Counted from the stretch's first letter, positions 20,670-30,315 are shown. The stretch: 64,000 bases of DNA from Halomonas organivorans (GCF_014192055.1 NZ_JACHXM010000002.1:1-64000), one strand, 5' to 3'. The notes: generated by a model from the sequence alone, not told the origin. Numbers and translations: made by a program.

Positions 20670-20795
20670 ACACTGAGAAGGAAGGACATTCCTTTTCTCA
20701 TCCTGAGCAATGCCAAATTCAGAAACGCTAGCCGAGCTGAGAGTGCGACCGCATAACTCCATGTTTTTAAAGATATACGTATACCGCATGCAGCC

Positions 20796-20811
20796 TGGCA
20801 CGCTTCTCGCA
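20796..20811 (+). promoter_or_regulatory. Sigma54 -24/-12 promoter of the aldehyde dehydrogenase gene
   Basis: TGGCACGCTTCTCGCA has a perfect -24 element and a one-base departure in the -12 (TCGC for TTGC), with GG at 20797-20798 and GC at 20809-20810. It predicts a leader of about 200 bases before the start at 21025. Confidence 0.7.
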
Positions 20812-21024
20812 TCGCTAGAGCGTATCAATCATCACAAACACGCTTGAGACAACAGGGCCCCCAAGCGCCCGGCCTACAGAAATGCGGTGTGGTCCCACGC
20901 TTTCGCCGGTGTCTCCCCCCTTTCGGATGCCTCCGAGGGAAGGCGTTCTTGCCGTGACGCAAGATCTCTGTCCACGGCATAACCAGGCCAACACCCATCC
21001 CACTCAACAACTGGAGACTGCAAA

Positions 21025-22476
21025 ATGTCGACGCCACTCTGGGAATCTCAGCTCTATGTGGGCCAATGGCAGCCCGCCGACGGCCCTCAGGCACAGGTGA
21101 TCGAACCGGCCACCGGGGAGATCCTTGGTAAGGTACAGACCGCCACCGCAAAGGACGTAAGCAGAGCAGCCGATATCGCCAGCGAAGCACAGCGGCACTG
21201 GGCAGAACTTGCTTTCGATCAGAAGGCCGAGATCCTGCGACGCGCCGCGGCACTACTCAAGGAGCGAGCCGAGGAAATCAACCGCTGGAATATCCGAGAG
21301 TGTGGCTCCATCGGACCAAAGGCCGAGTGGGAACTGCAGGCCACCTATGAACAGGCGCAGATGGCCGCGGCCTTGCCCATGCAACCTACCGGCCAGATCT
21401 TCCCTTCCAGCCTCCCGGGCAGACGCAACTACTGGAAACGTGTCCCCATTGGCACGGTCGGAGTCATTGCCCCCTGGAACTTCCCCATCCTGCTTGCCAT
21501 GCGGTCAGTCTTCCCTGCACTTGCCATGGGCAACTGCGTAATCCTCAAGCCGGCCCCCGATAGCGCCGTAAGTGGCGGTACCCTGATGGCAGAGATCCTC
21601 GAGGCCGCCGGAGTGCCCAAGGGCGTCTTTCACGTGCTGCCCGGTGGCGCCGATGTCGGCGAGGCCCTGGTGCAGCATCCGGAGATCAAGATGATCTCCT
21701 TCACCGGCTCGTCCGGCGTGGGCGAAAGAATCGGCGAAACCTGCGGACGGATGCTCAAGAAGTGCGCCCTGGAGCTGGGCGGCAACAACGCCATGGTGAT
21801 CCTCGACGATGCAGACCTGGAAGCTGCTGCCTCGTCAGCGGCTTGGGGCGCCTTCCTTCACCAGGGCCAGATCTGCATGCAGGCAGGACGTCATTTGGTG
21901 CACCGCTCGGTGGCTGAGCGCTATCTCGAGAAGCTCGCCGAGCGCGCCAGCGGCCTGGTCGCGGGGGACCCCTGGCAGCAGCAGGTACACCTCGGTCCGC
22001 TGATCAACGAGGCCCAGGCGAGCCGCGTCGAGGAGATCGTGACCCGCTCTGTCGAGATGGGCGCCAAGGTGATGGCCGGCGGCAAGCGTAACGGCAACTT
22101 TTTCGACGCCACGGTGCTCGCCGAGGTAACGCCGGAGATGCCCGCCTTCGCCGAGGAGATCTTCGGCCCTGTCGCCCCCATCACCGTCTTCGACACAGAT
22201 GAGGAAGCCATCGAGCTGGTCAATGCCTCGCCCTATGGGCTCGCCGCCGCCATCCACTCCGGCTCCACGGAACGTGCCCAGAACATCGCTGAGCGCATCC
22301 GAGTGGGCATGGTGCATATCAACGACCAGACCGTGAACAACGAATTCCAGGTGCCCTTCGGTGGCATGGGCCGCTCGGGCACCAGTGGGCGCTTTGGCGG
22401 CCCAGCCAACCTCGAGGAATTCACCACTACACAGTGGGTCAGTGTCATGGATCGAGGCATCCAGTACCCCTTCTAG
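21025..22476 (+). CDS. NAD(P)-dependent aldehyde dehydrogenase of the amine pathway (483 aa)
   Basis: Oxidises aldehydes to acids; next to QHNDH it would take the aldehyde made from the amine. Family motifs are in place: PWNFPI in the coenzyme domain, FTGSSGVGE, general base Glu250 (LELGGNNA) and nucleophile Cys284 (HQGQICMQAGRH). The sequence leans to benzaldehyde/phenylacetaldehyde-type ALDHs (MGRSGTSGRFGG near the end), hinting at aromatic amines, but that is weak. A sigma54 promoter lies upstream and a strong terminator just downstream, so it is probably a single-gene unit. Confidence 0.9.
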   Translation: MSTPLWESQLYVGQWQPADGPQAQVIEPATGEILGKVQTATAKDVSRAADIASEAQRHWAELAFDQKAEILRRAAALLKERAEEINRWNIRECGSIGPKAEWELQATYEQAQMAAALPMQPTGQIFPSSLPGRRNYWKRVPIGTVGVIAPWNFPILLAMRSVFPALAMGNCVILKPAPDSAVSGGTLMAEILEAAGVPKGVFHVLPGGADVGEALVQHPEIKMISFTGSSGVGERIGETCGRMLKKCALELGGNNAMVILDDADLEAAASSAAWGAFLHQGQICMQAGRHLVHRSVAERYLEKLAERASGLVAGDPWQQQVHLGPLINEAQASRVEEIVTRSVEMGAKVMAGGKRNGNFFDATVLAEVTPEMPAFAEEIFGPVAPITVFDTDEEAIELVNASPYGLAAAIHSGSTERAQNIAERIRVGMVHINDQTVNNEFQVPFGGMGRSGTSGRFGGPANLEEFTTTQWVSVMDRGIQYPF

Positions 22477-22491
22477 ATCCTCTTCAAACGA

Positions 22492-22519
22492 ATACCCGGC
22501 CCATCCTAGGGCCGGGTAT
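22492..22519 (+). terminator. Terminator-like hairpin after the aldehyde dehydrogenase
   Basis: The 11-bp perfect stem ATACCCGGCCC/GGGCCGGGTAT has a 6-nt loop and lies 16 bp after the stop. No long T-run follows. Confidence 0.7.
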
Positions 22520-22657
22520 CAATGGATTCTATAGTGGCTGGCAACGCAGCTCGGGCACGAAGGATGATCAATATGAATGCTGCAGCCCGGCAAATACGAT
22601 CCAGGATATCCGCTTTCCTCAATTCGATAGTCAAGAGCCTTTCAGGAGGCACACCCC

Positions 22658-23302
22658 ATGCACCATGAACATCTCGATCTCAGCGCGCCTATTGCCAGGA
22701 AGCTTAACTCCATTTCCCTGACCTCTCCCGAAGACGTCTTGCCGACATCCGTCGTGGACATCCCAAGCGGCGAGTCATTCAGCAATTCAAGCTGCACCAC
22801 ACACGACTTGTTCGTGCTGACCGGTAGTGTTTCGTGCGCCAATGACATGTATGAGGCCGGCACCTATGTCGGCCAGGCAGACGTCAGGAGGATCATCGGA
22901 GGCCCCGAAGGGGCACGTCTGCTCTGTTGGTCGATTGACACGCCCCTGAACGGCGGCCCGGTAATCGAGCGCCCTGAGGATCGCGCCTGGGTGAATGGCG
23001 TGACCCAAGGCACCAGTATGGTGAGCATGAACGACTCGCACCATAAGGTGATATTAACGAGTTGGCAGCCTGGCTCACGCATGAAGCCACACAATCATCC
23101 GGGATGCGAAGACTTCTTCGTCCTGACGGGAGAAATCATCGATGGTCAAGATCGCTACCCGGCGGGAAGCTGGCGTCGTTGGAGAATTGGAGAGATACAT
23201 GCCCCACTCTCCAGGACTTTTACACGAGCCTTGGTGATCAACGGTTATTGCCTTCCGGATGACATGTCATCTAAAGATGTAGACCGTAGCTATATTGATT
23301 GA
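22658..23302 (+). CDS. Cupin-domain protein, ChrR-like (214 aa)
   Basis: A bicupin-like protein. The second half has the cupin metal motif region KPHNHPGCEDFFVLTGEIIDGQDRYPAGSW, as in ChrR-type cupins that bind zinc or shape metal-dependent catalysis. The first half has a degenerate cupin (HDLFVLTGSVSCANDMYEAGTY). AGGAGG precedes ATG 22658. It follows the ALDH by 180 bp with a terminator between, so co-transcription is unlikely. No sigma factor partner is adjacent, and no function can be assigned. Confidence 0.75.
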   Translation: MHHEHLDLSAPIARKLNSISLTSPEDVLPTSVVDIPSGESFSNSSCTTHDLFVLTGSVSCANDMYEAGTYVGQADVRRIIGGPEGARLLCWSIDTPLNGGPVIERPEDRAWVNGVTQGTSMVSMNDSHHKVILTSWQPGSRMKPHNHPGCEDFFVLTGEIIDGQDRYPAGSWRRWRIGEIHAPLSRTFTRALVINGYCLPDDMSSKDVDRSYID

Positions 23303-23826
23303 TAAAAATGTGTTAGAAATTTTCAGATACAATTCCATGCCAGGCACGGCTGGCCCCGGCAAGCGTGGCGCCATGCACGCCAAGAACGATTACCTCGCAA
23401 GTTATATATGGGGGCAGTGGTGAGGCACGGCACTAGTGCTGCCGCTTCTGCGGCATTATACCGCAGCGTCGTCCTCGCCACAGGCTCCGGCACGCTACAG
23501 GGTGAATCGGTGTCGTCTCCAAGGCGAAGAAATCGACAGGCTCATGATCAAGCCCTGCCACGGGCGGGACATACTAGGCAGATCGACGCCCACGATCCAA
23601 TGCAGAAAGCTCGCCATTCGGCAGATGGAGCAGTCACATTCCATTACCTAGACGAGGCCTCCTTCGACGTCGAGACGAAGGGGGCAGTAGTACCCCCCCC
23701 TTCCCTGACATGAGACTTGGCTTTCGTGACCGAAATCCCACGTCAAAAGTGTGGTCGTTGTTGGCATGCCTACTCGGTCGACGTTACCTTGGGCCGCCCG
23801 AGGTGTCGGCATACTCAAGGGCCCGG
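23303..23826. other. Non-coding or decayed region, nothing recognised
   Basis: About 520 bp between convergent cupin genes. Short frames on both strands have no family likeness. A C8 run occurs near 23694-23701. It could be remnant DNA, but I cannot identify a parent gene. Confidence 0.45.
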
Positions 23827-24189
23827 TTAGTTCATTCCATGCAGGACCTTCCAATTGCCCGGATAGAGGGCATAACCGAACAAGGCATGCCCGCCGTAGA
23901 CGAGCTCGGTGCCCTCGGGAATCCACAGCATCTGGCCGGGCTCGATGCGATGGGTCTCCCCGGCGGCGGTGACCTCGAGCTCGCCCTCGATGACGAAGAT
24001 CACCTCGTCATAGAGCACCGTCCAGGCCACCTCGGCACCCTCCCAGCGGGCGAAGCCGGCGCCCATGGTCTCACTCAGGGCGGTATCCACGGTGCGGCCG
24101 ATCTCGGCGTGTCCGGGCGGTCCGCCGCGATGGCGGAAGGTGGTGTCGCGATGGTCGAACTTGAGGGCGCGAATGGGGGTATCGCTCAT
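23827..24189 (-). CDS. EutQ-like single-domain cupin (120 aa)
   Basis: A small cupin with VIFVIEGELEVTAAGETHRIEPGQMLWIPEGTELVYGG, the glycine- and proline-spaced cupin core. It resembles the cupin half of EutQ and related proteins near amine and betaine catabolic genes. The usual His metal ligands of the first cupin motif are not obvious. It is transcribed away from the PuuB-like operon end, separated by a palindromic repeat. The role is unknown. Confidence 0.75.
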   Translation of the reverse strand: MSDTPIRALKFDHRDTTFRHRGGPPGHAEIGRTVDTALSETMGAGFARWEGAEVAWTVLYDEVIFVIEGELEVTAAGETHRIEPGQMLWIPEGTELVYGGHALFGYALYPGNWKVLHGMN

Positions 24190-24301
24190 GGTGGTCCTTG
24201 CTTGGATCTGATCAAAAGGAGCGCAGGACGGATAAGCGTCAGCGTATCCGCCACTCTACTGGTCCGGTCTCTGAAACGTTGCCGAGCGAAGGCAAGAGCT
24301 A

Positions 24302-24440
24302 GGCCCGCTCCCTGCGGGCCAGCGCACTTCCCACATCCATGTGAGTCGCAAGGCAAAAATCGGAGAGAGCGCGGAGTTTACTAGTCGTAAATGAGCAGCT
24401 TGAGCCGATTTTTAACGCCGTATTGCCGAGCGCAGACCGT
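24302..24440. repeat. Palindromic intergenic repeat element (REP-like)
   Basis: A hairpin GGCCCGC/GCGGGCC (24302-24320) is followed by a larger imperfect palindrome with arms AAAAATCGG (24355-24363) and CCGATTTTT (24405-24413) and an inner TTTAC/GTAAA. The look is that of interspersed repeats common in Halomonas and pseudomonad intergenic regions. Only one copy is seen here, and the boundaries are approximate. Confidence 0.55.
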
Positions 24441-24446
24441 TTCAGC

Positions 24447-25766
24447 TTAGAGTTCGCTGCGGCTGGCCCAGGCCGCCTGCTTCATGCGCATCTTCACCCC
24501 GACGCTCAGAAAAGGCTCAGGGGGATTGAGCGCCGGCTTGCCGGAGACTGCCAACATGTCGGATAGCTGCGCGGAATCCTGCTCGGTCGCCAGCTCCGCC
24601 AGCAGCTTGCCGGAGATCGTGCCCCGAGCCGCACCCACACTCTGGTGGACGCCGGACATCCAAGCGTTGTTGCCAACCTTGCCAAAGAAGGCCGTGTAGT
24701 TGCGCGACAGCCCGCAGGCCCCGCCCCAGGTAGCCTCGAACGGCACATGAGACAGTGTCGGGTAACGAGCCTCAAAGGACTCGCGGTGCCCCTGGCGAAT
24801 GCGAGTGCGTTCGGCCAGATTGTCGTGGTAGTGCGGCACGAAACGGTACTGATTGCGCACGATCAGCCGCCGATCCGGGGTCAGTCGCAGCGTGGTGCCG
24901 GCATGGTCGGCGGGCGTCAGCCCGAAATGGTGAGGCGCGGTCGAGAACAGCGCCATCTCGTCGTCCGTCAGCGCCCGGGTCATGCTGGCGAAGGTCATCA
25001 CCGGCAGCACCCGGTGCTTGAGGAAACCGAACTCCTGAGCATAGATGTTGGAGCCCAGCAGCAGATTCGTGGCACGCACCTCGCCCTCAGGCGTGATCGC
25101 ACACCATTGGCCGCTCGAGTGGGACAAGCCAACTACCGGGGTATGCTCGTAGAGCGCGGCATTCTCCGGCAGGGTCTCGCCGAGGCCACGCACCAGGGCG
25201 GCGGGCTGCATCAGAGCGGTGTTGGCGGTATAGATGGCCGAAGCGTAGTGCCGGGTGCCGAGAATCGGCGCCAGCTCGTCGCGATCCAGCCGACGGTAAG
25301 GGTAGTCGAATTCCTGGAGCAGGCGCTCGTAGTGATCGAGGTACTTGAGGCCTCGCTCCCCCACCGCCCCCTGGTACTTTCCGGCACGCGACCAGTCGCA
25401 CCCGATACTGTGACGCTGGATCAACTCCTCGAGATCATCCACCGCACCGCGATTGAGCGACAGCAACTTTTGCTTGCGCTCGAGATCGTCACCCTCAAGA
25501 TCGCGCTTGTGGGGTAGATCAATGACGAAACCGGTATTTCGACCTGAGGCGCCCTGCCCCACCCGTAAGGCCTCCAGCACCACCACACGATCGCCGGGCC
25601 GCAGCTCGGCGACGCGGCGGGCCGCGGCCAACCCGGTGAAGCCGGCGCCAATCACCAGCCAGTCGGCGCTCTCGCAAGCATTCAGTCGACGAGCCGGTCT
25701 CGGGTCATCGAGCAGTTGATACCAACCATTGCACTTGTCGTCACGAGGAAGAGTTGCTTGTGACAT
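24447..25766 (-). CDS. PuuB-like FAD-dependent amine oxidoreductase (439 aa)
   Basis: A DAO-fold flavoprotein oxidising secondary or N-methylated amines. The FAD motif is VIGAGFTGLAAARRVAEL near residue 37, followed by GASGRNTGFVIDLPH, a hallmark of the gamma-glutamylputrescine-oxidase group. ATG 25766 follows GGAGG. It is last in the operon Rieske, ALDH, rubredoxin reductase, DAO. A clear paralogue is at 52373-53701. In this setting it probably removes a methyl or amine group from the product of the Rieske step; the substrate is inferred only. Confidence 0.87.
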   Translation of the reverse strand: MSQATLPRDDKCNGWYQLLDDPRPARRLNACESADWLVIGAGFTGLAAARRVAELRPGDRVVVLEALRVGQGASGRNTGFVIDLPHKRDLEGDDLERKQKLLSLNRGAVDDLEELIQRHSIGCDWSRAGKYQGAVGERGLKYLDHYERLLQEFDYPYRRLDRDELAPILGTRHYASAIYTANTALMQPAALVRGLGETLPENAALYEHTPVVGLSHSSGQWCAITPEGEVRATNLLLGSNIYAQEFGFLKHRVLPVMTFASMTRALTDDEMALFSTAPHHFGLTPADHAGTTLRLTPDRRLIVRNQYRFVPHYHDNLAERTRIRQGHRESFEARYPTLSHVPFEATWGGACGLSRNYTAFFGKVGNNAWMSGVHQSVGAARGTISGKLLAELATEQDSAQLSDMLAVSGKPALNPPEPFLSVGVKMRMKQAAWASRSEL

Positions 25767-25863
25767 TCTGCACCTCCGCCGCGCCGGGGCGCGACGTCAT
25801 CACCGGCCAGGCCGGTGGTTCGAAAGAAGGCGGCGCCCAGTGGACGCCGCGTGTTGGGCCGAG

Positions 25864-27255
25864 TCAGGCGGCCTGCAACTGGCCACAGGCCTTGACCCAG
25901 TCGCTGCGCCGCGCCATGGCCGCGTCGCCGACCAGCGCGAAGCCAATCAGCCGGCCTTCGGCGTCGTAGCCGCCGGCCTCGACGCCATCGTCGGTAGCGC
26001 TGACGTGCCAGCTCACCTGGGCGCCGGACGGCGGCACCACCACGCAGACCGGTGCCGCTGGCGTCTTGACCATCACCGGCATCACCGGATAGCTGACCGC
26101 CGTCGGCTCGCCCGTGAGCGTGGCCGCCAGAGCGCGCAGCCCCGCATTGATCGGCGCCAGGTAAGGCAGCAGTTGACCGCCGATCTCTACGGCGTCGCCC
26201 AGGGCGAAGACATCCGGCAACGAGGTGGCGAGCCGTTCGTCGACGCGAATGCCACGTCCACAGTCGATGCCAGCCCCTCTAGCCAGTTCGATATTGGGCA
26301 AAAGCCCCACGGCACTGATCACCAGATCCGCCTCGAGCTCGACGCCATCGGTCAGGGTCAGCCGATAACCGTTCCTACCAACGGCGACGCTGGCCACAGA
26401 ACGCTCCAGGTGCCAGGCCACGCCAAGCCCAGCAAGCGATGCGCGCAGCACTTCGCTTCCCGCTTCGGGCAGTAGCCGTGGCAGCGGACGATCCGCCAGC
26501 CCCACCACTTCGACGCCGTGACCGGCTTGGGCCAGGTCGTTGGCAAATTCGCAGCCGATCAGGCCATCACCGATGATCGCCACCCGTGCCTTGCGACCCA
26601 GTGCCTCGAGACGCTCACGCATGGCGGCATAGTCACCGCGGTCGTTGACCGAAAGCAGTGCCTCGGAGGCTCCCTCCACCGGGATACGGATCGGGCTAGC
26701 ACCGGTGGCCAGCACCAACTGGCCGTAGTCCAGCTCGCCGAGTCGGGTGACGAGCCGTTTGGCATCGGCATCGATGCGGCTCACCGGGCAGAAAGCATGC
26801 ACCCGGATGTTCAGGCGACGCTCGATCGACATCGCCGACTCGTCGAGCAGCGCCTCGGCGTCCTTGTCCAGGGCGAAAGCATTGGACAGTGCCGGCTTGG
26901 AGTAAAGGGCACCGTCGTCGGCCGTGACCACGTGGATCTCGCGCTCGGCATCGCGGGCACGCACCGCTTCGGCCAGCCCGTAGCCGGCATGGCCGCTGCC
27001 GACGATCACCAGCGGACCCGTAGGGAGTGCCGGCGCCGCCACGGCGTCCGCCAGCGGCGTAGACGCCGATACTGCCGCAGGAGCATCATCGGTAATCTCG
27101 ATCATCTCGAAATCCGCCTTGCCCACTCCGCAGTCCGGGCACAGCCAGTCGTCCGGCACGTCCTCCCAGCGGGTGCCCGGAGCGATACCGTCGCTCGGCC
27201 AGCCCTCGGCCTCGTCGTAGATGAGGCCGCAGATGATGCACAGCCACTTCTTCAT
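25864..27255 (-). CDS. Rubredoxin / rubredoxin-NAD(P) reductase fusion (463 aa)
   Basis: A one-chain electron-transfer protein. Residues 1-50 are a rubredoxin with C6-x2-C9 and C39-x2-C42 (LCPDCG). Residues from about 80 are a FAD/NAD reductase of the rubredoxin-reductase/NirB type ([44 protein letters not shown]). I start at ATG 27255, after GGAGG; the open frame reaching 27507 overlaps the upstream ALDH. It sits in an operon with a Rieske oxygenase that has no ferredoxin-type reductase beside it, so it is a candidate electron donor to that oxygenase. Confidence 0.9.
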   Translation of the reverse strand: MKKWLCIICGLIYDEAEGWPSDGIAPGTRWEDVPDDWLCPDCGVGKADFEMIEITDDAPAAVSASTPLADAVAAPALPTGPLVIVGSGHAGYGLAEAVRARDAEREIHVVTADDGALYSKPALSNAFALDKDAEALLDESAMSIERRLNIRVHAFCPVSRIDADAKRLVTRLGELDYGQLVLATGASPIRIPVEGASEALLSVNDRGDYAAMRERLEALGRKARVAIIGDGLIGCEFANDLAQAGHGVEVVGLADRPLPRLLPEAGSEVLRASLAGLGVAWHLERSVASVAVGRNGYRLTLTDGVELEADLVISAVGLLPNIELARGAGIDCGRGIRVDERLATSLPDVFALGDAVEIGGQLLPYLAPINAGLRALAATLTGEPTAVSYPVMPVMVKTPAAPVCVVVPPSGAQVSWHVSATDDGVEAGGYDAEGRLIGFALVGDAAMARRSDWVKACGQLQAA

Positions 27256-27265
27256 CGGAACCTCC

Positions 27266-28708
27266 TCACGCGCCCTTGACGCGAACGGCGATGTTGCGGG
27301 TCTGGACGTAGCTGTAGAGCGCCTCCTGCCCCTTCTCGCGACCGAAGCCAGACAGCCCGACGCCGCCGAAGGGCGTCTCGATGCCGCCAGCGAACCATTC
27401 GTTGATGAACACCTGGCCACCGCGCAGGCGTCGCGCGGTGCGCAGGGCCCGGTCGAGACGAGTGTCGAAGACCCCGGCCACCAGGCCGAACTCGGTGCCG
27501 TTGGCAAGTTCGACGGCCTCGTCCTCGGTATCGAAGGGATGGATCACCAGCACCGGACCGAAGACTTCTTCCTGAAAGATCTCGCTGTCGATGGCCACGT
27601 CGGCGAACAGCGTCGGCTGCATGAAGTAGCCGTTGGTACCGGAGACCCGCTCGCCACCGGTTACGCAGGTGGCCCCGGCCTCGATGGCCCGCCGGCACAT
27701 GCCCTCGACCTGCTCGAGCTGTGACCGAGACACCAGCGGCGTCAGGTCCGGATTCTCGACCCCAGGGCCGATGGACAGCCCCTCGGCCAGCGCCCGGGCT
27801 CGGGCGATGACCTCGTCATAGCGCGAGCGATGCACCAGCAGTCGCGACATGGCCGAACAGACCTGACCGGCGTTGAAGAAGATACCCGCCTGGATGCTCT
27901 CGAGTACCTGCTCGATGTCGGCGTCGGCATGGACGATGGCCGCGGACTTGCCGCCCAGTTCCATGACGCTGGGCGTGGCGCGCTCGGCGGCGTCGCGCAG
28001 GATGCGCTGACCGGTCGGCACCGAGCCAGTGAAGACGATCTGGTTGGCATCGCGATGCTTGACCAGGTGAGAGCCGATCACCGAGCCCTTGCCGCACAGC
28101 AGGTTGACCGCGCCCTGGGGCAGACCGGCTCGCTCACAGGCGGTCATCAGGAAGGTCATCGCCAGCGGCGAGATTTCCGGCGACTTGATCACCACGGCGT
28201 TGCCGGCGGCCAGGGCCGGGGCCAGAGAACGGGCACAGATCGACGGCGGAAAGTTCCAGGGCACGATCTGCACCGAGACGCCCATTGGCTCGTAGCTGGT
28301 GAAGTCGACGTAGTCGTCGCCCAGCGGAATCGAAGTGCCTTCGATCTTGTCGGCCATGCCGGCGTAGTACTCGAAGTAGCGGGCGGACTCCTCGAACTCG
28401 CCTCGGGCGACGTCCAGGGACTTGCCGTTCTCTCGGCACAGAACCTCGGCGGCCTCTTCGGTCAACGCCTTGATTTCCTCGGCGATGGCCAGCAGCCAGG
28501 TCACGCGCTGAGCCGGGCGCACTGAACTCAGCGCGCCCGAGTCCACACAGCGACGGGCCGCCGTCATAGCCGCGTCGGCGTCCTCGATACCGGCCTCGGC
28601 GATCTCGGCAAAGGGCGTATCGCTGGCAGGATCGATGACTTCCAACCAAGCCTCGGCACCTTTCCATGCGCCATCGATGTAGTTGTAGTAGCGGTCAAGC
28701 GTGTTCAT
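27266..28708 (-). CDS. NAD-dependent aldehyde dehydrogenase, betaine-aldehyde type (480 aa)
   Basis: Oxidises an aldehyde to its acid. Motifs include [27 protein letters not shown] (general base) and [13 protein letters not shown] (catalytic Cys). I start at ATG 28708 with GGAG 9 bp upstream; a TTG at 28723 would add five residues. It lies 57 bp after the Rieske gene and 10 bp before the rubredoxin-reductase gene, so all are one operon. The sequence is in the betaine-aldehyde/aminoaldehyde dehydrogenase range, which fits a choline-like or dealkylated betaine substrate. Confidence 0.88.
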   Translation of the reverse strand: MNTLDRYYNYIDGAWKGAEAWLEVIDPASDTPFAEIAEAGIEDADAAMTAARRCVDSGALSSVRPAQRVTWLLAIAEEIKALTEEAAEVLCRENGKSLDVARGEFEESARYFEYYAGMADKIEGTSIPLGDDYVDFTSYEPMGVSVQIVPWNFPPSICARSLAPALAAGNAVVIKSPEISPLAMTFLMTACERAGLPQGAVNLLCGKGSVIGSHLVKHRDANQIVFTGSVPTGQRILRDAAERATPSVMELGGKSAAIVHADADIEQVLESIQAGIFFNAGQVCSAMSRLLVHRSRYDEVIARARALAEGLSIGPGVENPDLTPLVSRSQLEQVEGMCRRAIEAGATCVTGGERVSGTNGYFMQPTLFADVAIDSEIFQEEVFGPVLVIHPFDTEDEAVELANGTEFGLVAGVFDTRLDRALRTARRLRGGQVFINEWFAGGIETPFGGVGLSGFGREKGQEALYSYVQTRNIAVRVKGA

Positions 28709-28765
28709 CGGGGGAAACTCCAAACATCGTGGTCGGACAGGACATTCACGGTCAGGCGGCAGGGC

Positions 28766-29959
28766 TCAGGCGGCCTCTGCATCGCCCCGCACGCGGCGGG
28801 CCACCCACTGGTGGAAGAAGTGGGTCGGATGATCCAGCACCGGCGAGAAGACACCACCCTGGAAGCCCGGTGACTGACGACCGCGCTGCATGCCTTCGAC
28901 GGCGCCAATGTCCTCGCCGAACACTACCCGCCAGGACTCCAGAGTCGATGTACGGCAAGCCGCATAGGCATCCTGGGTCGCCTCATCGCCGACGTAGTAG
29001 ACCCGCAGGTGCTCCACGGTCTGCACGGCGGAGACCGGCTCGAGCATCATGGCGAAGGCGTGGTCAGCCTGGATGCCGAGCAGCACATTGGGGAAGAAGG
29101 ACACGTATTCGGCGTGCTCCAGCTTGTCCTGCGGCCAAGACGGGAACTTGGGCAGGCGAGTGCCGGCCACGTTAGAGAGCCGATAGGCCAGGCTGCCCTG
29201 ACCGGAGAAATGCTCGCCGAACTGGATGTTGTAGTGGTCCTCGAGCCGCGAGTAGGTATTGAGGCTCGGATGGACCCAGGGCAGGTGGTAGCTCTCGCAG
29301 TAGTTCTCCACCGCCAGCTTCCAGTTGCAGTTGACGGTGATCTCGAGGTTGCCGCCCATGTTGACGCGACGCAGCAACTGGAAGCCATCATCGCCGATGA
29401 AGTCGCGCCAGCGGTTCTCGAGCGGCGCCACGTGCTCGGCGAACTCGGGGGCCCGGCCGTCGAGGTTGATGAACACCATGTCCATCCACACGGCGCTGCG
29501 GATCGGCTTGAGGCCGTGCTTCTCGCACTTGAAGCCCTCGACCTTGTGCTGGCCGACGCCGCCGATGTGCGGGGTGCCGCGCAGCTTGCCGTTCAGATCG
29601 TAGGTCCAGGAGTGGTAGGGGCAGCGGATCACGCCCTGTACCTCGCCCTCCTCGGCGACCAGTTGCATACCGCGGTGGCTGCAGACGTTGTGAAAGACCT
29701 GGGTCTCGCCGTCCTTGTTACGCATCATGACCAGCGGCAAGCCCATGAAGTCGACCGGCTTGACGTAGCCGTTCTTGACCAGATCGCTGGCAAACCCCAC
29801 GCAGGCCCAGGTACCGGCCATCACGCGATCGCGCTCTTCGTTGAAAAAGGCCCCGCTGGTATACGCGGCGTTGGGCATGCCGGTGGCCTGCTCGATCGGA
29901 GCGAGCACTTCGTCGAGCTGCTGAGCAGGAATCAGGGCTTGGGTCAGGTCGGTCATCAT
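28766..29959 (-). CDS. Rieske non-heme iron oxygenase, betaine/choline type (397 aa)
   Basis: Oxygenase component attacking a quaternary ammonium-type substrate. The Rieske cluster ligands are C93-x-H95 and C113-x2-H116. The mononuclear iron site reads E222-x2-H225-x4-H230, with glutamate at the bridging position as in carnitine oxygenase CntA and GbcA instead of the usual aspartate. ATG 29959 follows GAGG; a GTG at 29971 is possible. It is the first gene of its operon, divergent from a BCCT transporter. Choline or carnitine monooxygenase-like and betaine demethylase roles are all possible. Confidence 0.88.
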   Translation of the reverse strand: MMTDLTQALIPAQQLDEVLAPIEQATGMPNAAYTSGAFFNEERDRVMAGTWACVGFASDLVKNGYVKPVDFMGLPLVMMRNKDGETQVFHNVCSHRGMQLVAEEGEVQGVIRCPYHSWTYDLNGKLRGTPHIGGVGQHKVEGFKCEKHGLKPIRSAVWMDMVFINLDGRAPEFAEHVAPLENRWRDFIGDDGFQLLRRVNMGGNLEITVNCNWKLAVENYCESYHLPWVHPSLNTYSRLEDHYNIQFGEHFSGQGSLAYRLSNVAGTRLPKFPSWPQDKLEHAEYVSFFPNVLLGIQADHAFAMMLEPVSAVQTVEHLRVYYVGDEATQDAYAACRTSTLESWRVVFGEDIGAVEGMQRGRQSPGFQGGVFSPVLDHPTHFFHQWVARRVRGDAEAA

Positions 29960-30091
29960 TGGCGTCCTCACGGTAGTCGGGCGTTAATTTCTGTTTTGGC
30001 CCTAGCCGGGTATCCGGCTGGTGGAGGGCGAGTCTGGGGGCTACGCCAAGACAGCGACAATCGATGTTTCCACATCTTTTAATGACAAAAA

Positions 30092-30107
30092 CTCATCTAT
30101 TAGACGA
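30092..30107. promoter_or_regulatory. Imperfect second copy of the divergent-promoter operator
   Basis: CTCATCTATTAGACGA resembles the perfect palindrome at 30192-30207, with one inserted base and a few changes. It lies about 130 bp upstream of the Rieske start. Confidence 0.4.
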
Positions 30108-30191
30108 ATGGATAAAATGATTATTTGCCGTTATCCTTGAACTCCCTTCAAAAAAACATCGTATTATCGAAAGCCTGATCGATGATCAAAC

Positions 30192-30207
30192 GTCATCTAT
30201 AGATGAC
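30192..30207. promoter_or_regulatory. Perfect 16-bp palindromic operator between Rieske and BCCT genes
   Basis: GTCATCTATAGATGAC is a perfect palindrome in the 356-bp divergent intergenic region, which is otherwise AT-rich with no gene. It is 109 bp before the BCCT start. The regulator is not identified. Confidence 0.65.
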
Positions 30208-30315
30208 AAAAAATGCATTGTTCGTCACTCTCGCTCCCCTCAGTCTGCGCAGCGGGCCGCCGTGAGCCCCGTGTCCCCGACGACGACATGAGTAATAACA
30301 ACCGAGAGTGACGCC

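Larger units (their letters stand above)
20283..20795. other. AT-rich intergenic region between divergent sigma54 promoters
   Basis: About 510 bp, clearly more AT-rich than the neighbouring genes, with runs of A and T near 20310-20335. Two inverted repeats sit in it and are listed separately. No protein-coding feature is convincing; the open frame at 20508-20828 has no recognisable content. Low GC and bendable DNA suit activator looping to sigma54 promoters. Confidence 0.6.

Noticed and set aside
20508..20828. 106-residue minus-strand open frame between porin and ALDH
   Set aside because: No motif and no ribosome site; it overlaps the sigma54 promoter region.
23262..23282. GTCATCTAAAGATG, similar to the palindrome at 30192
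   Set aside because: It lies inside the cupin coding sequence and is explained by the codons there.
23408..23713. Small plus-strand frames after the cupin
   Set aside because: Composition is irregular and there is no family likeness. It may be decayed DNA, but no parent gene can be named.
27256..27507. N-terminal extension of the rubredoxin-reductase frame
   Set aside because: It overlaps the upstream ALDH. Rubredoxin begins exactly at the ATG at 27255, which has a good ribosome site.
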